A stretch of DNA of 64,000 nt from positions 1-64,000 of the forward strand of contig CAJTKA010000009.1 in NCBI GenBank assembly GCA_910576815.1, in the 5' to 3' direction. Below are positions 16,501 to 26,207 of this stretch, piece by piece. How positions within the stretch are numbered: position 1 is the first letter of the stretch; each line of letters starts with the position of its first letter. Made by a program: the position numbers and the translations under genes. The notes below the pieces were generated by a model that had not been told where the DNA came from, searched no databases, and saw nothing but the letters and a program-made list of their open reading frames with translations. The DNA comes from an uncultured Lachnospiraceae bacterium (lineage in GTDB: Bacteria > Bacillota > Clostridia > Lachnospirales > Lachnospiraceae).

Positions 16501-17460
16501 ATGGAGGAGAAACCAAAGCGAAATAAAAGAGTAACCGTCGTTGTCAGCCTGACGGCAGGCATTCTGTTAGCGGCGATCCTGATCGCGATCGTTATGGCAT
16601 ATCGCATTCAAAATGCCGTGCCGGAGGGATGCTTTGATTACACGATACAAAAACAGCAATACTATGTAGAATATTCGGAACAGTATGACTATCTGGACGT
16701 GCTCACGATCGAGTATCCGGTATTGGAGGAGTCGGAAGAAACGCAGGGACAGTTGGAACATTTGCAGCAGATCAACGACGCTTTTTATGAGACTGCCATG
16801 GAGCGGGTGAATTACTGGCATTTACAGCCGGACGATGAAGTAAAACGGGCGCAGGAGGCCTATCATATGTTCACTGCTGATGTACAGTGCGATGTGCCGT
16901 ATCACAGCCAGTATTTGGTGAGCGCTCATTTTTGGGAAACGGATTCGCCGATTTATCCGGTCTGGTATATTTTTAAGACGCAGCGGGGGATGACGGCGGA
17001 TCTGCTGACGGGGGAGTGCTATGCGCTTGCGGATATCCTGCGCGTGGATGAGGACTTTATCAAATTATGGATAGAAAAACTGAATCAGAGGCAGGGAGAA
17101 GAAGTCATCGCGCCAGAGGATGCGGACATTATGCTGGACTGGTTTCGCGGTTCGGATGAGGAGATCGCCGAGAAGTATCAGTTTGTGCCGTATTTTTATT
17201 TGACGGAGGATGGGGTGTTTGTGATCGGCATTTCTCTGGATGCGAAGCTTAAGGGGATTTCCGGTTACGGTGTTTTTGACAGTACATTTTATGCGAACAT
17301 GACAGCCGAGGAGCTTGCGCCCTATCGGACGGAAGCTCTGTTTTGGGAACGGTATGACAAAGCACAGAGCGCCGGGGAGGTGCGGGAATGCGAAGAAAAG
17401 CAGCAGAATATATGGCTTGGGGAAGAAGGCGGCGCTACAAAATACTGGGAAGACAGATAG
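16501..17460 (+). CDS. Membrane-anchored protein of unknown function, possibly RsiV/DUF3298-like
   Basis: A 319-residue protein: a short basic cytoplasmic N-terminus, one membrane helix (about 12-34, VVVSLTAGILLAAILIAIVM) and an extracytoplasmic domain of about 280 residues. The layout (paired beta regions with FKTQRGMTADLLTGECY and PYFYLTEDGVFVIGI) recalls the DUF4163/DUF3298 family found in RsiV- and PdaC-type proteins, but the match is weak and I do not assign a function. The start ATG follows GAGAGGATGAGG. Its 3' end overlaps the next gene by 73 bases, which suggests coupled expression with the LysM protein. Confidence 0.7.
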   Translation: MEEKPKRNKRVTVVVSLTAGILLAAILIAIVMAYRIQNAVPEGCFDYTIQKQQYYVEYSEQYDYLDVLTIEYPVLEESEETQGQLEHLQQINDAFYETAMERVNYWHLQPDDEVKRAQEAYHMFTADVQCDVPYHSQYLVSAHFWETDSPIYPVWYIFKTQRGMTADLLTGECYALADILRVDEDFIKLWIEKLNQRQGEEVIAPEDADIMLDWFRGSDEEIAEKYQFVPYFYLTEDGVFVIGISLDAKLKGISGYGVFDSTFYANMTAEELAPYRTEALFWERYDKAQSAGEVRECEEKQQNIWLGEEGGATKYWEDR

Positions 17461-18455
17461 GGGCGGCCGTTTTGGCAGGCGCGTTGTTTTTAGGCAGCCC
17501 GTATTCTGTGGTGCAGGCAAAGGAGGATTTTGCTTTAAGCCACGAGAAACCGGAGGGGGAAGCCTATGTGCTTTTTTCGGCAAAGGATGAGACCTGCGAG
17601 GTAGAACAGGGCGATTCTTTATGGAAGATTGCGGAACGTTTGTGGGGAGACGGCAGACTTTATGGGGAATTGTATGAACGGAATCGGGATACGGTGACCG
17701 ACCCGAATCTGATCTTACCGGGACAGCTCCTGCAGACGGCGAGCCCCTTTTATATCAGGAAGCAGCAAAAAGTAAACGGCGTCATCGGGATCCAAATGGG
17801 GCAGTATCAGTTTGACACACCGCAGGGATGTACGGTAGGCGTATTGGGAAATGAGAGCGGCGCGAATTTTGCATTATTTGGTTCGGAAGAAGGGTACGAT
17901 ATTGCCTGCCAGGTGCGGGAAAAAGAGGAGGCGCTTGACGGATCCGAAGCCTATGAAGCCTGGGAAAAGGCGGTCAGGGCTTACGCGGAGGAAACTTATG
18001 GGGAAGCGGTGCAGAATCTGCGGTTTGAGCAATACCTTTCAGAAAAAGGGGAACCTGTCTGGCTGTATTCCTATACCTATGTCATAGATTTGGCAGATTA
18101 CGGCGCGGAAGGAAGCACTGAAATCGCTGTCAGCGCAGGATTGAAGCAGAGCAGGAAGCTGCAGGCGGAATTTGTGGGCTTTTCTTTGGCTGCGCATGAG
18201 ATCAGCAATCAGGTGAGGTATGTGACGGCGAGCTTTGCGGAAACAATGGAGGAAGGCGATATATGTAGGGTAAATGAGCAGAATATGCAGATTTATCCTT
18301 CCGTTGCCTGGGAAGCGCCGTCTTTTAATGCCTTTGCCTGGGTGGAACAGTATTTTGATGATATGCTTACGGAGATCATTGGCGGTCGGGAGAAAGAGGA
18401 GAGCAGAAAAGATAGCATTTTGAGGCGGATGAGAGAAGGGAAGGGGAGCGGCTGA
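17388..18455 (+). CDS. Secreted LysM-domain protein
   Basis: A 355-residue protein with a basic N-terminus and a hydrophobic signal segment (about 21-42, ending SVVQAKEDF), followed by one LysM domain (about 67-114: VEQGDSLWKIAERLWGDG to DPNLILPGQLL), which binds peptidoglycan N-acetylglucosamine. The remaining ~240 residues have no family I recognise. The ATG at 17388 is chosen because GGGAGG lies 7 bases upstream; this places the start inside the preceding gene, giving an unusual 73-base overlap in a different frame. The pair may act together at the envelope; the function is unknown. Confidence 0.82.
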   Translation: MRRKAAEYMAWGRRRRYKILGRQIGAAVLAGALFLGSPYSVVQAKEDFALSHEKPEGEAYVLFSAKDETCEVEQGDSLWKIAERLWGDGRLYGELYERNRDTVTDPNLILPGQLLQTASPFYIRKQQKVNGVIGIQMGQYQFDTPQGCTVGVLGNESGANFALFGSEEGYDIACQVREKEEALDGSEAYEAWEKAVRAYAEETYGEAVQNLRFEQYLSEKGEPVWLYSYTYVIDLADYGAEGSTEIAVSAGLKQSRKLQAEFVGFSLAAHEISNQVRYVTASFAETMEEGDICRVNEQNMQIYPSVAWEAPSFNAFAWVEQYFDDMLTEIIGGREKEESRKDSILRRMREGKGSG

Positions 18456-18515
18456 CGCTGCAAAAAATATCACATGGAGAAAGTCGAACAATTAAAAAGG
18501 AAAAGAGGTGCAGAT

Positions 18516-21500
18516 ATGGAGAGAACTGAGAAACAATTTGATTACAGTAAGGTGAAGGATCCACGCTTTTTTAAGGAAAACGTGCTGCCCGCACATGCCG
18601 CCTTGCATCCGTATGCCAATGAAAAGGAGGCAGCGCAGGGGAAAAGCAGTCTGATACAGTCTCTGGACGGCGTCTGGAAATTTTCCTATGCGGTAAATAT
18701 GGATTCGATCATCAAAGGATTTGAGAGGGAGGATTACGACTGTAAGCCGTGGGCGGATATCCGTGTGCCGGCGCATATTCAGATGGAAGGATACGATGTG
18801 CCGCAGTATGTCAATTCGCAGTATCCGTGGGACGGCAGGGAGGAGGTCATTCCCGGCGAGATCCCGCAGCGGTTCAATCCCGTGGCGAGCTATGTAAAAT
18901 ATTTTGAAGTTCCCCAGGCCATGCGGGGACAGGAGATCCGCATCGTTTTCGAGGGTGTGGAAAGCGGGATGGCGCTCTGGTGCAACGGCGCCTATGTGGG
19001 ATACAGCGAGGACAGCTTTACGCCTTCCGAGTTTGATATAACGCCGTATCTGAAAGACAGGGAAAATAAGCTTGCCGTACAGGTCTTTAAGTGGACTTCT
19101 TCAAGCTGGTGTGAGGATCAGGACTTTTTCCGTTTCTCGGGCATTTACCGAAGCGTGTCGTTGTATGCGGTCCCGCGTGTACACGTGGAGGATATGACGG
19201 TGAAAACCCTCTTTGAGGGAGAAGGCTTTGACAGGGCGAAGCTGTCTGTGAAGGGTAAAATAAAAGGAAAAGGCGCATGCAGGATCCGCTTAAAAGACGG
19301 GGAGATCGTCCTTTTTGATAAAGAGCAGAACGTGGAAGCAGGGGAAGGCAATGTGTTTACCTGTGAGGAGACGGTTGAAAAGCCAAGGCTTTGGAGCGCG
19401 GAAGATCCCTATTTATATCAGCTGGAGCTGACCTGCCTTGACGGGGCGGGAGAGACGGCAGAATATGTTACACAGGCTGTGGGCTTCCGTAAATTTGAGA
19501 TCAAGGATAAGCGGATGCTCTTAAACGGAAGGCGTATCGTTTTCAAAGGAACGAACCGTCACGATTTCAGCTCCGTATCGGGGAGACATATCTCTTATGA
19601 GGATCTTTTGCAGGATGTGGTAACTATGAAACGCCATAACATCAACGCGATCCGCACGTCCCATTATCCCGATGATGAGCGGCTCTACGAGCTCTGTGAC
19701 CGCTATGGGCTGTATCTGATCGCGGAGAATAACATGGAAACGCATGGGAGCTGGCTGGGCTATCTGTATGGCGGTAAGGGGAAGGCCTTTATCGTACCGG
19801 ACGATAAGCCGGAGTGGAAGGAAATGATGTACGACCGCATCAACTCCTGTTTCCAGCGGGACAAAAATCATCCAGCTGTGCTGATCTGGTCGCTGGGAAA
19901 TGAGTCTTACGGCGGAGAGACGATCTATGAGATGTCGGAGCTTGTACGCAAACTCGACGACACCAGACCGGTGCATTATGAGGGCGTTTTTAATGACAGG
20001 CGCTACAACGATTCCTCCGATATGGAGAGCCGTATGTATTCCAAGGTGGAGGATATCGAGGAATATCTGGAAAAGGATGGGGCAAAGCCTTTTATTTGCT
20101 GCGAGTATATGCACGCCATGGGCAATTCCTGCGGCGCGATGCACAAGTATACGGAGCTTGCAGATCGGGAAAACTCAGGTTATCAGGGCGGTTTTATCTG
20201 GGATTATATTGACCAGAGCATTTACAAAAAGGACCGCTACGGGAAGTGGTTCCAGGCTTACGGCGGCGATTTCGGGGATCGCCCGACAGACTTTCATTTC
20301 AGCGGTAACGGCATTGCCTACGGCGGGGAGCGGAAGGCTTCTCCCAAGATGCAGGAAGTGAAATTCCTATATCAGAATATCAGCGTCACGGTGCGGGAGA
20401 AAGAATTTGAGGTTTGGAATAAAAACCTCTTTGTCTCCACGGACAGCTTTAGCTGCAGGGCACAGCTTTTGCGGGACGGCGTCTGTGTGGAGCGCAGGGA
20501 ACTTGCGGAGATCGCTGTGGAGCCGGAAAGCAGACAAACTTATACGCAGCCGTTTGCTTTACCCGATGTGCCCGGTGAATATGTGGTGACGATCTCCTTC
20601 CATCTGAAAGAAGACGAGATATGGGCAAAAGCAGGGCATGAGGTGGCCTTTGGGCAGGCGGTGATTGGGAAAGTGGAAGCGCCTGCGCAGGAGAAAAAGC
20701 CTTTTACCGTCATACGCGGTGTTGAAAATGTCGGCGTGCGGGGAGAGGATTTTGAGGCGCTGTTTTCGGTATCTACTTTCGTAGCCGCAGCCTTTGGGTT
20801 GGTATCTTACCGCTACGCGGGCAAGGAGCTGATCGAGGCGGCGCCCAGACCGAATTTCTGGCGTGCGCCCACGGATAACGACAGCGGTAATAACATGGCG
20901 GGCAGGCAGGGACAGTGGAAGCTGGCAAGCCTCTATGCGAAAGCGAAAAACGTGGACGGGAAGTCGGGAGAGGCAGGTGAAAATCCCATCGTCCGCGAGG
21001 AGAAGGATCATGTCAGCGTGACCTATGTTTACGATCTCCAGACGAACCCGGCGGCTTCCTGTGAACTGAATTATAAAGTTTACGGTGACGGCAGCATCCG
21101 CGTGGCGCTCGCCTATGATCCGGTAGAGGGGCTGCCTGATATGCCGGAGTTTGGCGTGTTGTTTAAGTTGAATGCGGATTATGATCGGCTGGAATGGTAC
21201 GGCAACGGCCCCGAGGAGACATACGCCGACAGGGAGCAGGGCGCGAAGCTTGGCGTCTATCAGAATATGGTGGCGGATAACATGGCAGCCTACCTTGTAC
21301 CGCAGGAGTGCGGGAATAAAACAAAGGTGCGCTGGGCGAAGGTAACGGACAGACAGGGGCGGGGAATGCTCTTTTCGGGAGATGGGCTGAGTTTCTCGGC
21401 GCTGCCCCATACGCCGCATGAGATCGAGAATGCGAGACACCCTTACGAACTTCCGCCCGTGCACTATACCGTGGTCCGCGTGGCGAGCGGGCAGCTCGGC

Positions 21501-21599
21501 GTGGGCGGCGACGACAGCTGGGGCGCGCCTGTGCATTCCGAGTATCATCTGAACGTGAGCGGGAAGGTGGAATTTAGCTTTACGCTGCGGGGGATTTAA
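18516..21599 (+). CDS. lacZ: Beta-galactosidase, glycoside hydrolase family 2 (LacZ type)
   Basis: A 1027-residue cytoplasmic enzyme, the usual length for LacZ-type beta-galactosidases. It has an N-terminal jelly-roll sugar-binding domain, Ig-like linkers, a TIM-barrel catalytic domain (about 335-630) and a C-terminal beta-sandwich small-chain domain. The acid/base Glu lies in LIWSLGNESYGG and the nucleophile Glu in FICCEYMHAMGNS; NGRRIVFKGTNRHDF is the family signature. It hydrolyses terminal beta-galactosides such as lactose. The start is the ATG preceded by AAGAGGTG; an ATG at 18474 lacks a ribosome site. No dedicated transporter or repressor adjoins it, and it stands alone between the LysM gene and pyruvate kinase. 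Confidence 0.94.
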   Translation: MERTEKQFDYSKVKDPRFFKENVLPAHAALHPYANEKEAAQGKSSLIQSLDGVWKFSYAVNMDSIIKGFEREDYDCKPWADIRVPAHIQMEGYDVPQYVNSQYPWDGREEVIPGEIPQRFNPVASYVKYFEVPQAMRGQEIRIVFEGVESGMALWCNGAYVGYSEDSFTPSEFDITPYLKDRENKLAVQVFKWTSSSWCEDQDFFRFSGIYRSVSLYAVPRVHVEDMTVKTLFEGEGFDRAKLSVKGKIKGKGACRIRLKDGEIVLFDKEQNVEAGEGNVFTCEETVEKPRLWSAEDPYLYQLELTCLDGAGETAEYVTQAVGFRKFEIKDKRMLLNGRRIVFKGTNRHDFSSVSGRHISYEDLLQDVVTMKRHNINAIRTSHYPDDERLYELCDRYGLYLIAENNMETHGSWLGYLYGGKGKAFIVPDDKPEWKEMMYDRINSCFQRDKNHPAVLIWSLGNESYGGETIYEMSELVRKLDDTRPVHYEGVFNDRRYNDSSDMESRMYSKVEDIEEYLEKDGAKPFICCEYMHAMGNSCGAMHKYTELADRENSGYQGGFIWDYIDQSIYKKDRYGKWFQAYGGDFGDRPTDFHFSGNGIAYGGERKASPKMQEVKFLYQNISVTVREKEFEVWNKNLFVSTDSFSCRAQLLRDGVCVERRELAEIAVEPESRQTYTQPFALPDVPGEYVVTISFHLKEDEIWAKAGHEVAFGQAVIGKVEAPAQEKKPFTVIRGVENVGVRGEDFEALFSVSTFVAAAFGLVSYRYAGKELIEAAPRPNFWRAPTDNDSGNNMAGRQGQWKLASLYAKAKNVDGKSGEAGENPIVREEKDHVSVTYVYDLQTNPAASCELNYKVYGDGSIRVALAYDPVEGLPDMPEFGVLFKLNADYDRLEWYGNGPEETYADREQGAKLGVYQNMVADNMAAYLVPQECGNKTKVRWAKVTDRQGRGMLFSGDGLSFSALPHTPHEIENARHPYELPPVHYTVVRVASGQLGVGGDDSWGAPVHSEYHLNVSGKVEFSFTLRGI

Positions 21600-21653
21600 G
21601 AGCGGCAATTTAATTTCAATATAATAGAATGAGAGCATAAAACGGAGGTAACA

Positions 21654-23069
21654 ATGCGTAAAACAAAGATCGTATGTACCCTTGGCCCGTCCACTGACAA
21701 TGAAGAAGTGCTGCGGCAGATGATGCTGGCGGGTATGAATGTTGCCAGATGCAACTTTTCCCACGGTGTTCATGAGGACCATAAGAGAAGAATGGATGTG
21801 GTGAAAAAACTGCGGAAAGAAGTGGGTATGCCGGTGGCGATCCTGCTTGACACAAAAGGACCCGAGGTGCGTGTCAAAAACTTCAAGGAGGGAAAGGTGC
21901 TTCTGGAGGAAGGGCAGCTTTTTACCCTGACTGCCGAGGAAGTGGAAGGCACAAAGGATAAGGTGAGCGTGACGTATAACCGCCTTTATGAAGATCTGGA
22001 AGTAGGAATGCGGGTGCTGATCGACGACGGTTTGATTGAAATGAAAGTGGAGAAAGTGGATAAGAATGATATCGTCTGCCGCGTCATAAACGGCGGTGTG
22101 GTGTCTAATCACAAAGGCGTTAACGTACCCGACGTGGATTTGTCCATGCCCTATATCAGCGATAAGGACAGGGAGGACATTCTCTTTGGCATCGAGCACG
22201 ACGTGGATTTTATCGCCGCTTCCTTTGTACAGAAAAAGGAAGATATCTTACAGCTGCGAAAACTGCTTGAGAAAAACGGCGGTGAGGATATCAAGATCAT
22301 TTCCAAAATTGAAAACGCCCAAGGCGTGGCGAATATCGACGATATTCTGGCGGTGTCAGACGGCGTGATGGTGGCAAGGGGAGATATGGGCGTGGAGATC
22401 CCTTATGAGGAGGTGCCCGTGATCCAGAAGGAGATCATCAAGAAAGTATATCGCGCGGGCAAACAGGTGATCACGGCCACGCAGATGCTGGAATCCATGA
22501 TCAAGAATCCGAGGCCGACCCGCGCGGAGACGACGGACGTGGCCAATGCGGTCTATGACGGTACCAGCGCGATCATGCTCTCGGGAGAGACGGCGGCAGG
22601 TTCCTATCCCGTGGAAGCGGTCAAGACAATGGTTAAAATTGCAGAGCGCACGGAGCAGGATGTGGATTACCGCAAGCGCTTTTTCCAGTTGGAGCGGGAA
22701 GCCAATCCCGATGTGACGGATGCCATCTGCCATGCGACCTGTACGACAGCTCACGATCTGAATGCGAAGGCCATCGTGACGGTCACAAAATCCGGCAGAT
22801 CGGCAAGGATGATATCCCGCTACCGCCCTAAGAGTGATATCATAAGCTGCGCTACCACCGAAAAAGTATGCAGGCAGCTTGCCTTAAGCTGGGGCGTGAC
22901 ACCGCTTTTGATCAAAGAGGAAAAGGATGCTTACGTGCTCTTTGACAAAGCGATCGCGGCGGCGGAAAAGAAAGGGCTTTTGCAGAAGGACGACCTGACG
23001 GTCATTACTTCCGGTGTGCCCATCGGCATCTCCGGCACCACCAATATGATCAAGGTGCGGATCGTATAG
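21654..23069 (+). CDS. pyk: Pyruvate kinase
   Basis: A 471-residue glycolytic enzyme converting phosphoenolpyruvate and ADP to pyruvate and ATP. Diagnostic blocks: KTKIVCTLGPSTDNEE at the N-terminus, LLDTKGPEVRV, the active-site IISKIENAQGVANIDDIL, MVARGDMGVEIP, and ATQMLESMIKNPRPTRAET. The regulatory C-terminal domain is present, but the extra PEP-utiliser-like domain of Bacillus enzymes is absent. The ATG follows CGGAGG at 6-base spacing; a TATAAT at 21620-21625 may be its -10 box, with no clear -35. Its last 20 bases overlap the convergent phosphoesterase gene. Confidence 0.97.
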   Translation: MRKTKIVCTLGPSTDNEEVLRQMMLAGMNVARCNFSHGVHEDHKRRMDVVKKLRKEVGMPVAILLDTKGPEVRVKNFKEGKVLLEEGQLFTLTAEEVEGTKDKVSVTYNRLYEDLEVGMRVLIDDGLIEMKVEKVDKNDIVCRVINGGVVSNHKGVNVPDVDLSMPYISDKDREDILFGIEHDVDFIAASFVQKKEDILQLRKLLEKNGGEDIKIISKIENAQGVANIDDILAVSDGVMVARGDMGVEIPYEEVPVIQKEIIKKVYRAGKQVITATQMLESMIKNPRPTRAETTDVANAVYDGTSAIMLSGETAAGSYPVEAVKTMVKIAERTEQDVDYRKRFFQLEREANPDVTDAICHATCTTAHDLNAKAIVTVTKSGRSARMISRYRPKSDIISCATTEKVCRQLALSWGVTPLLIKEEKDAYVLFDKAIAAAEKKGLLQKDDLTVITSGVPIGISGTTNMIKVRIV

Positions 23070-23949
23070 GGATCGGTCCTGAGAGGACTTCCCTCGCCAC
23101 ATAGAGGGTGCTGTCAAAGCGGGCATTCATGCTCCATTTGACTAAGGTCATCATGCCCCGTTCAATCTCAATGCAGGTGATGCAGCGGGGATGGACGCAG
23201 CTTCCCGTATTATAGTAGTTTGCGGGTTCCGCAGGCAGGATGGGGCGGTGCGTGTGCCCGGTGATGAGGATGCGGTGGCGGTCCCTGGCCCATTTATTTA
23301 AGTGCATTTCACATTGGTTTTTTACGTGATAATTTTTGGCAGCGCTGGTGGGATCGAGGATGCCCAGGTTTTCTAACGGCCGCCAGATATAGCGGACGAG
23401 GAAGCGGGAAAGCGGCCAGAACGTGGAGTTTAAGAGGCTTGCCTGATGCCCGTGCGTCAGATAGAGCGACACGTGAAATCTGCTGTCCGGAAGCAGGTCC
23501 GTGGTGAGAATAATGCCCTCATAAAAGGTGAGGGAGGGAAAGAGGGGCTGCATCTGCTGAGACTGCGTACAGAAATACGTACCGCAGCTTTTGGCAGGGT
23601 AGCTCTTTTTACGTTTTACGATGTCGTGGTTGCCGTAGAGGAGATACAGGCGGTCTTCCTGATAGAACTGTTTGAAAAGCCAGAAAACATTGCTGTGGAT
23701 GTCAATGATGGACTTCATTTTTCTGTTTTCCCATAACTCATCCCCATCCCCCAATTCGATATAGGTAAAACCCTGGCGGTAATAATGCTCAAGCGCGGCA
23801 AAATACAGATGCTGGTTTTTGAGAAAATTGTCGGACGAGGTCCCGATGCCTCTGTGACAGTCGCTCATTAAAACATAGCGGGAGCGGCTGGAAAGAGGCA
23901 GCAGGGGAGCGTTTTGAAAGGCATGGTCAAGACGCGAGAAAGCGCTCAT
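23050..23949 (-). CDS. Calcineurin-like metallophosphoesterase
   Basis: A 299-residue protein with the full set of metal-binding motifs of the family: SDCHRG (D-x-H), GDGDELWEN (GD), LYGNHD (GNH[DE]), LTHGHQAS and ITGHTHRP (GHxH). The layout resembles UDP-2,3-diacylglucosamine hydrolase-like and other phosphoesterases, but a Gram-positive host makes an LpxH role unlikely, so the substrate is unknown. No signal peptide is seen. It is transcribed convergently to pyk and overlaps it by 20 bases at the 3' ends; its start lies 3 bases from the end of the DUF4474 gene, so the two are one transcription unit. Confidence 0.88.
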   Translation of the reverse strand: MSAFSRLDHAFQNAPLLPLSSRSRYVLMSDCHRGIGTSSDNFLKNQHLYFAALEHYYRQGFTYIELGDGDELWENRKMKSIIDIHSNVFWLFKQFYQEDRLYLLYGNHDIVKRKKSYPAKSCGTYFCTQSQQMQPLFPSLTFYEGIILTTDLLPDSRFHVSLYLTHGHQASLLNSTFWPLSRFLVRYIWRPLENLGILDPTSAAKNYHVKNQCEMHLNKWARDRHRILITGHTHRPILPAEPANYYNTGSCVHPRCITCIEIERGMMTLVKWSMNARFDSTLYVAREVLSGPIPIRSAP

Positions 23950-23951
23950 TA

Positions 23952-24854
23952 TCAGCCCTCCTTACAGCGGTGTTTGTGACAGCGCTGGTGACGGCGCAGT
24001 CTGAGGAGCCTGCGGAAGCAGAGCGGCAGGTAATAATAGAGGTATAAGATTCGATCCTCCGTGCAGAGGAAAGGGCGGGTGACCCACAGATACAGCTTGC
24101 AGAAGATGCGGTTTTTCCATTGGGAGAAACGGCGGAAGAAGCGCGTGATCAAGTTGTATTTGGTGGAATCTTTGAGGAAGACAAAGCAGACGGTGAGCCC
24201 TTTGACAGAAATGCAGTCATCCGCACAGCCTGCGCGCCGTAGCCCGTTTACGAAGGCGTAGAGCATTTCTTTGTCGGGGAAGCTGATGCAGGCTTCCATG
24301 GTCAGGCAAGCGGGTCTGGAAAAGCAGCCAACAAGGAAGGCGGTCAGCCACCAGTGCCGCCCCGCGTTGCAGACGCAGTCGTCTTCGTGCCTGCAAAGGC
24401 GAAAAGAGCAGTCGAGCATTTCAGTTTCGTCCGCGCAGGAAAACCAGGCGGTCTTGTATTCGCTTTTGGGAATCACGGAATCTGTGTGGTAGATGCCAAT
24501 TTCCGCTCCGGTGTTGATGCCGTACTGTCCTTTCCAAAATTCGATCAGCCAGGTTTTGTGCTGATAATCGAAGTAGACAGGCAGGGCGTCGAAGACCATC
24601 CCGAAACGGGGCGCCAGATAGTCGTAAAGCCAGGTGTAGCCAGCCTGTTTCTGGGGCGCATCCACTGTGGAAGAAAAGAAGCCGTTGTCACAGTGGAAAT
24701 CATAACCGAAGGGGGCGGCCAGTTCATTCAAAAGGGAGCACTTGGCGCAGCAGTCCATGGCATTGATCTTGCAGATGATTTGTTTGCGGCGGCATTGAAA
24801 GAAAATGCAGCCGAGAAGGGCGATGAGCAGTAGAGCAAAGAGAAAAAAGTACAT
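23952..24854 (-). CDS. DUF4474-family membrane-anchored protein
   Basis: A 300-residue protein starting with a membrane helix (MYFFLFALLLIALLGCIFF), then a Cys-rich segment (DCCAKCSLLNEL) and a domain typical of DUF4474: WLYDYLAPRFGMVFDALP followed by WLIEFWKGQYGINTGAEIG, the hallmark of the family. A second region of about 100 residues lies between this and a strongly basic tail rich in Arg, His and Cys. DUF4474 proteins are common in Clostridia and have no known function. It is immediately upstream of the phosphoesterase (2 bases apart) on the minus strand, so they are likely co-expressed. Confidence 0.8.
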   Translation of the reverse strand: MYFFLFALLLIALLGCIFFQCRRKQIICKINAMDCCAKCSLLNELAAPFGYDFHCDNGFFSSTVDAPQKQAGYTWLYDYLAPRFGMVFDALPVYFDYQHKTWLIEFWKGQYGINTGAEIGIYHTDSVIPKSEYKTAWFSCADETEMLDCSFRLCRHEDDCVCNAGRHWWLTAFLVGCFSRPACLTMEACISFPDKEMLYAFVNGLRRAGCADDCISVKGLTVCFVFLKDSTKYNLITRFFRRFSQWKNRIFCKLYLWVTRPFLCTEDRILYLYYYLPLCFRRLLRLRRHQRCHKHRCKEG

Positions 24855-24986
24855 AGTGTTTTTTCCTGTGTCGTTTTACTCTAGTTTATGTCGAAAAGAG
24901 GGAAGATGTGCGGTAAAAATGGCCGGTCAGCGGACGGGACAGGAAGGCAGAAACGAATGCGCTCAGGGGAGCGGAAGCTAAAGGTA

Positions 24987-26015
24987 TTATGATGTTAAAA
25001 ACAAACAGGCCAGAGGCACCGTCAAAAGACTTAATACCGTAGTTAAAATAATGCCCTGCGAGATGGATTCCGTTTCCATGTCCATCTGCTTTGCCAGCAT
25101 CAGGGGCATATTGGCGGCGGGAACCGCGACCATCAAAAGCATGGTATTTAAGATCAGTTTGTTATCCAAAAAGCAGCGCATCAAAAGTACGCAGCTGATG
25201 GGCACCAATACCTGTCTAAGCAGGGTAAAGGCATAGAGCTTCGGGTGAGAGAAGATGTCTTTCGGTGCCATCTGCGCTACGGATACGCCCAGCACCAGCA
25301 TGGATAGCAGGGTGGTAGCACGCCCCGTATAGGAGAGGGCGGAGGAGATGATTTCGGGCACAGGGAAATTTCCTAAGTAAAAGAGGATGGTAACGGCAGC
25401 GGAGATCGTGCCTGCGTTTACCAGTTTTTGCAGGCGGCTCGAGGTGATATGCCCGGCGGGAGCTGTCGCGCTCTTTTCTGTCTGTTCTGCCAAAATGGCC
25501 ACGCCCTCTTTTACCTGTCGGGTGTCCCTCTGTGTATTTTCCTGCTTCGGTCCTTCGGCTGCCCTCTGCAAAAGGGAGATGCCAAAGGTGTAGATCAGCA
25601 GATTAAAGAGCAGGTTAAAAATAGAGACAAAAATCAGAGATTCACTGCCCAGTACTGCGGAGGCCAGCGGGATGCCGATAAAGCCTACATTGCCGAAAAC
25701 AGTCAGCATCTGATAAGCATAACGGACGTTTTTGGGGATCCGCAAAATGTGAGGGATCAGAAAGCCGACAGCAATCAAAATTGCAAATATGGCGGCATAA
25801 GCAATAAGCGCCATGCCCAGCTCACCAAGTGTTGCTTTGGGACCGTCGTCGAGGGCGGAACAGATCAAAAGCGCAGGATTGGTAACGTTGATGATCAGCC
25901 CTGATATTTGCTTGGAGCCTTCCTCTGTAATCAGTTTACGGCGATAAAGGACCATGCCGATACCAATCAATATAAAAATAATGATCATTTGCTGTAATAC
26001 GACTGTGATGCTCAT
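24987..26015 (-). CDS. AEC-family (auxin efflux carrier-like) transporter
   Basis: A 342-residue integral membrane protein with about ten helices and two similar halves separated by a polar central loop (about 165-215, RAAEGPKQENTQRDTRQ...). Motifs such as LIINVTNPALLICSAL and TVFGNVGFIGIPLASAVLG match the AEC family, which includes malate, malonate and other organic-anion carriers in bacteria. The substrate is not predictable. The start at MSITVV is preceded by an AAGAGG-like site; an upstream in-frame ATG at 26099 would add 28 hydrophilic residues. Divergent from glycerol kinase; a TATAAT on the minus strand at 26050-26057 may be its -10 box. Confidence 0.87.
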   Translation of the reverse strand: MSITVVLQQMIIIFILIGIGMVLYRRKLITEEGSKQISGLIINVTNPALLICSALDDGPKATLGELGMALIAYAAIFAILIAVGFLIPHILRIPKNVRYAYQMLTVFGNVGFIGIPLASAVLGSESLIFVSIFNLLFNLLIYTFGISLLQRAAEGPKQENTQRDTRQVKEGVAILAEQTEKSATAPAGHITSSRLQKLVNAGTISAAVTILFYLGNFPVPEIISSALSYTGRATTLLSMLVLGVSVAQMAPKDIFSHPKLYAFTLLRQVLVPISCVLLMRCFLDNKLILNTMLLMVAVPAANMPLMLAKQMDMETESISQGIILTTVLSLLTVPLACLFLTS

Positions 26016-26207
26016 CTCTTTTTCCTCTTTCTCAGTATGTTCACCTCGAATTATTATAGTACTTTTTTTCAAAAATGGAAGATTGTTTTTCTGGCGCACT
26101 CGTTATATACTTAGAGGAGTTTAGAATGGTGTGTTGCAAGAGTTTGTAAAAGAGCCGCGAACTCGAACGGTAACCATAAGGCTCTGATATTGAGGAAAAT
26201 AGCAGAT

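Noticed and set aside
20559..22199. 546-codon minus-strand open frame across lacZ and pyk
   Set aside because: It spans two well-supported plus-strand genes and has no family features.
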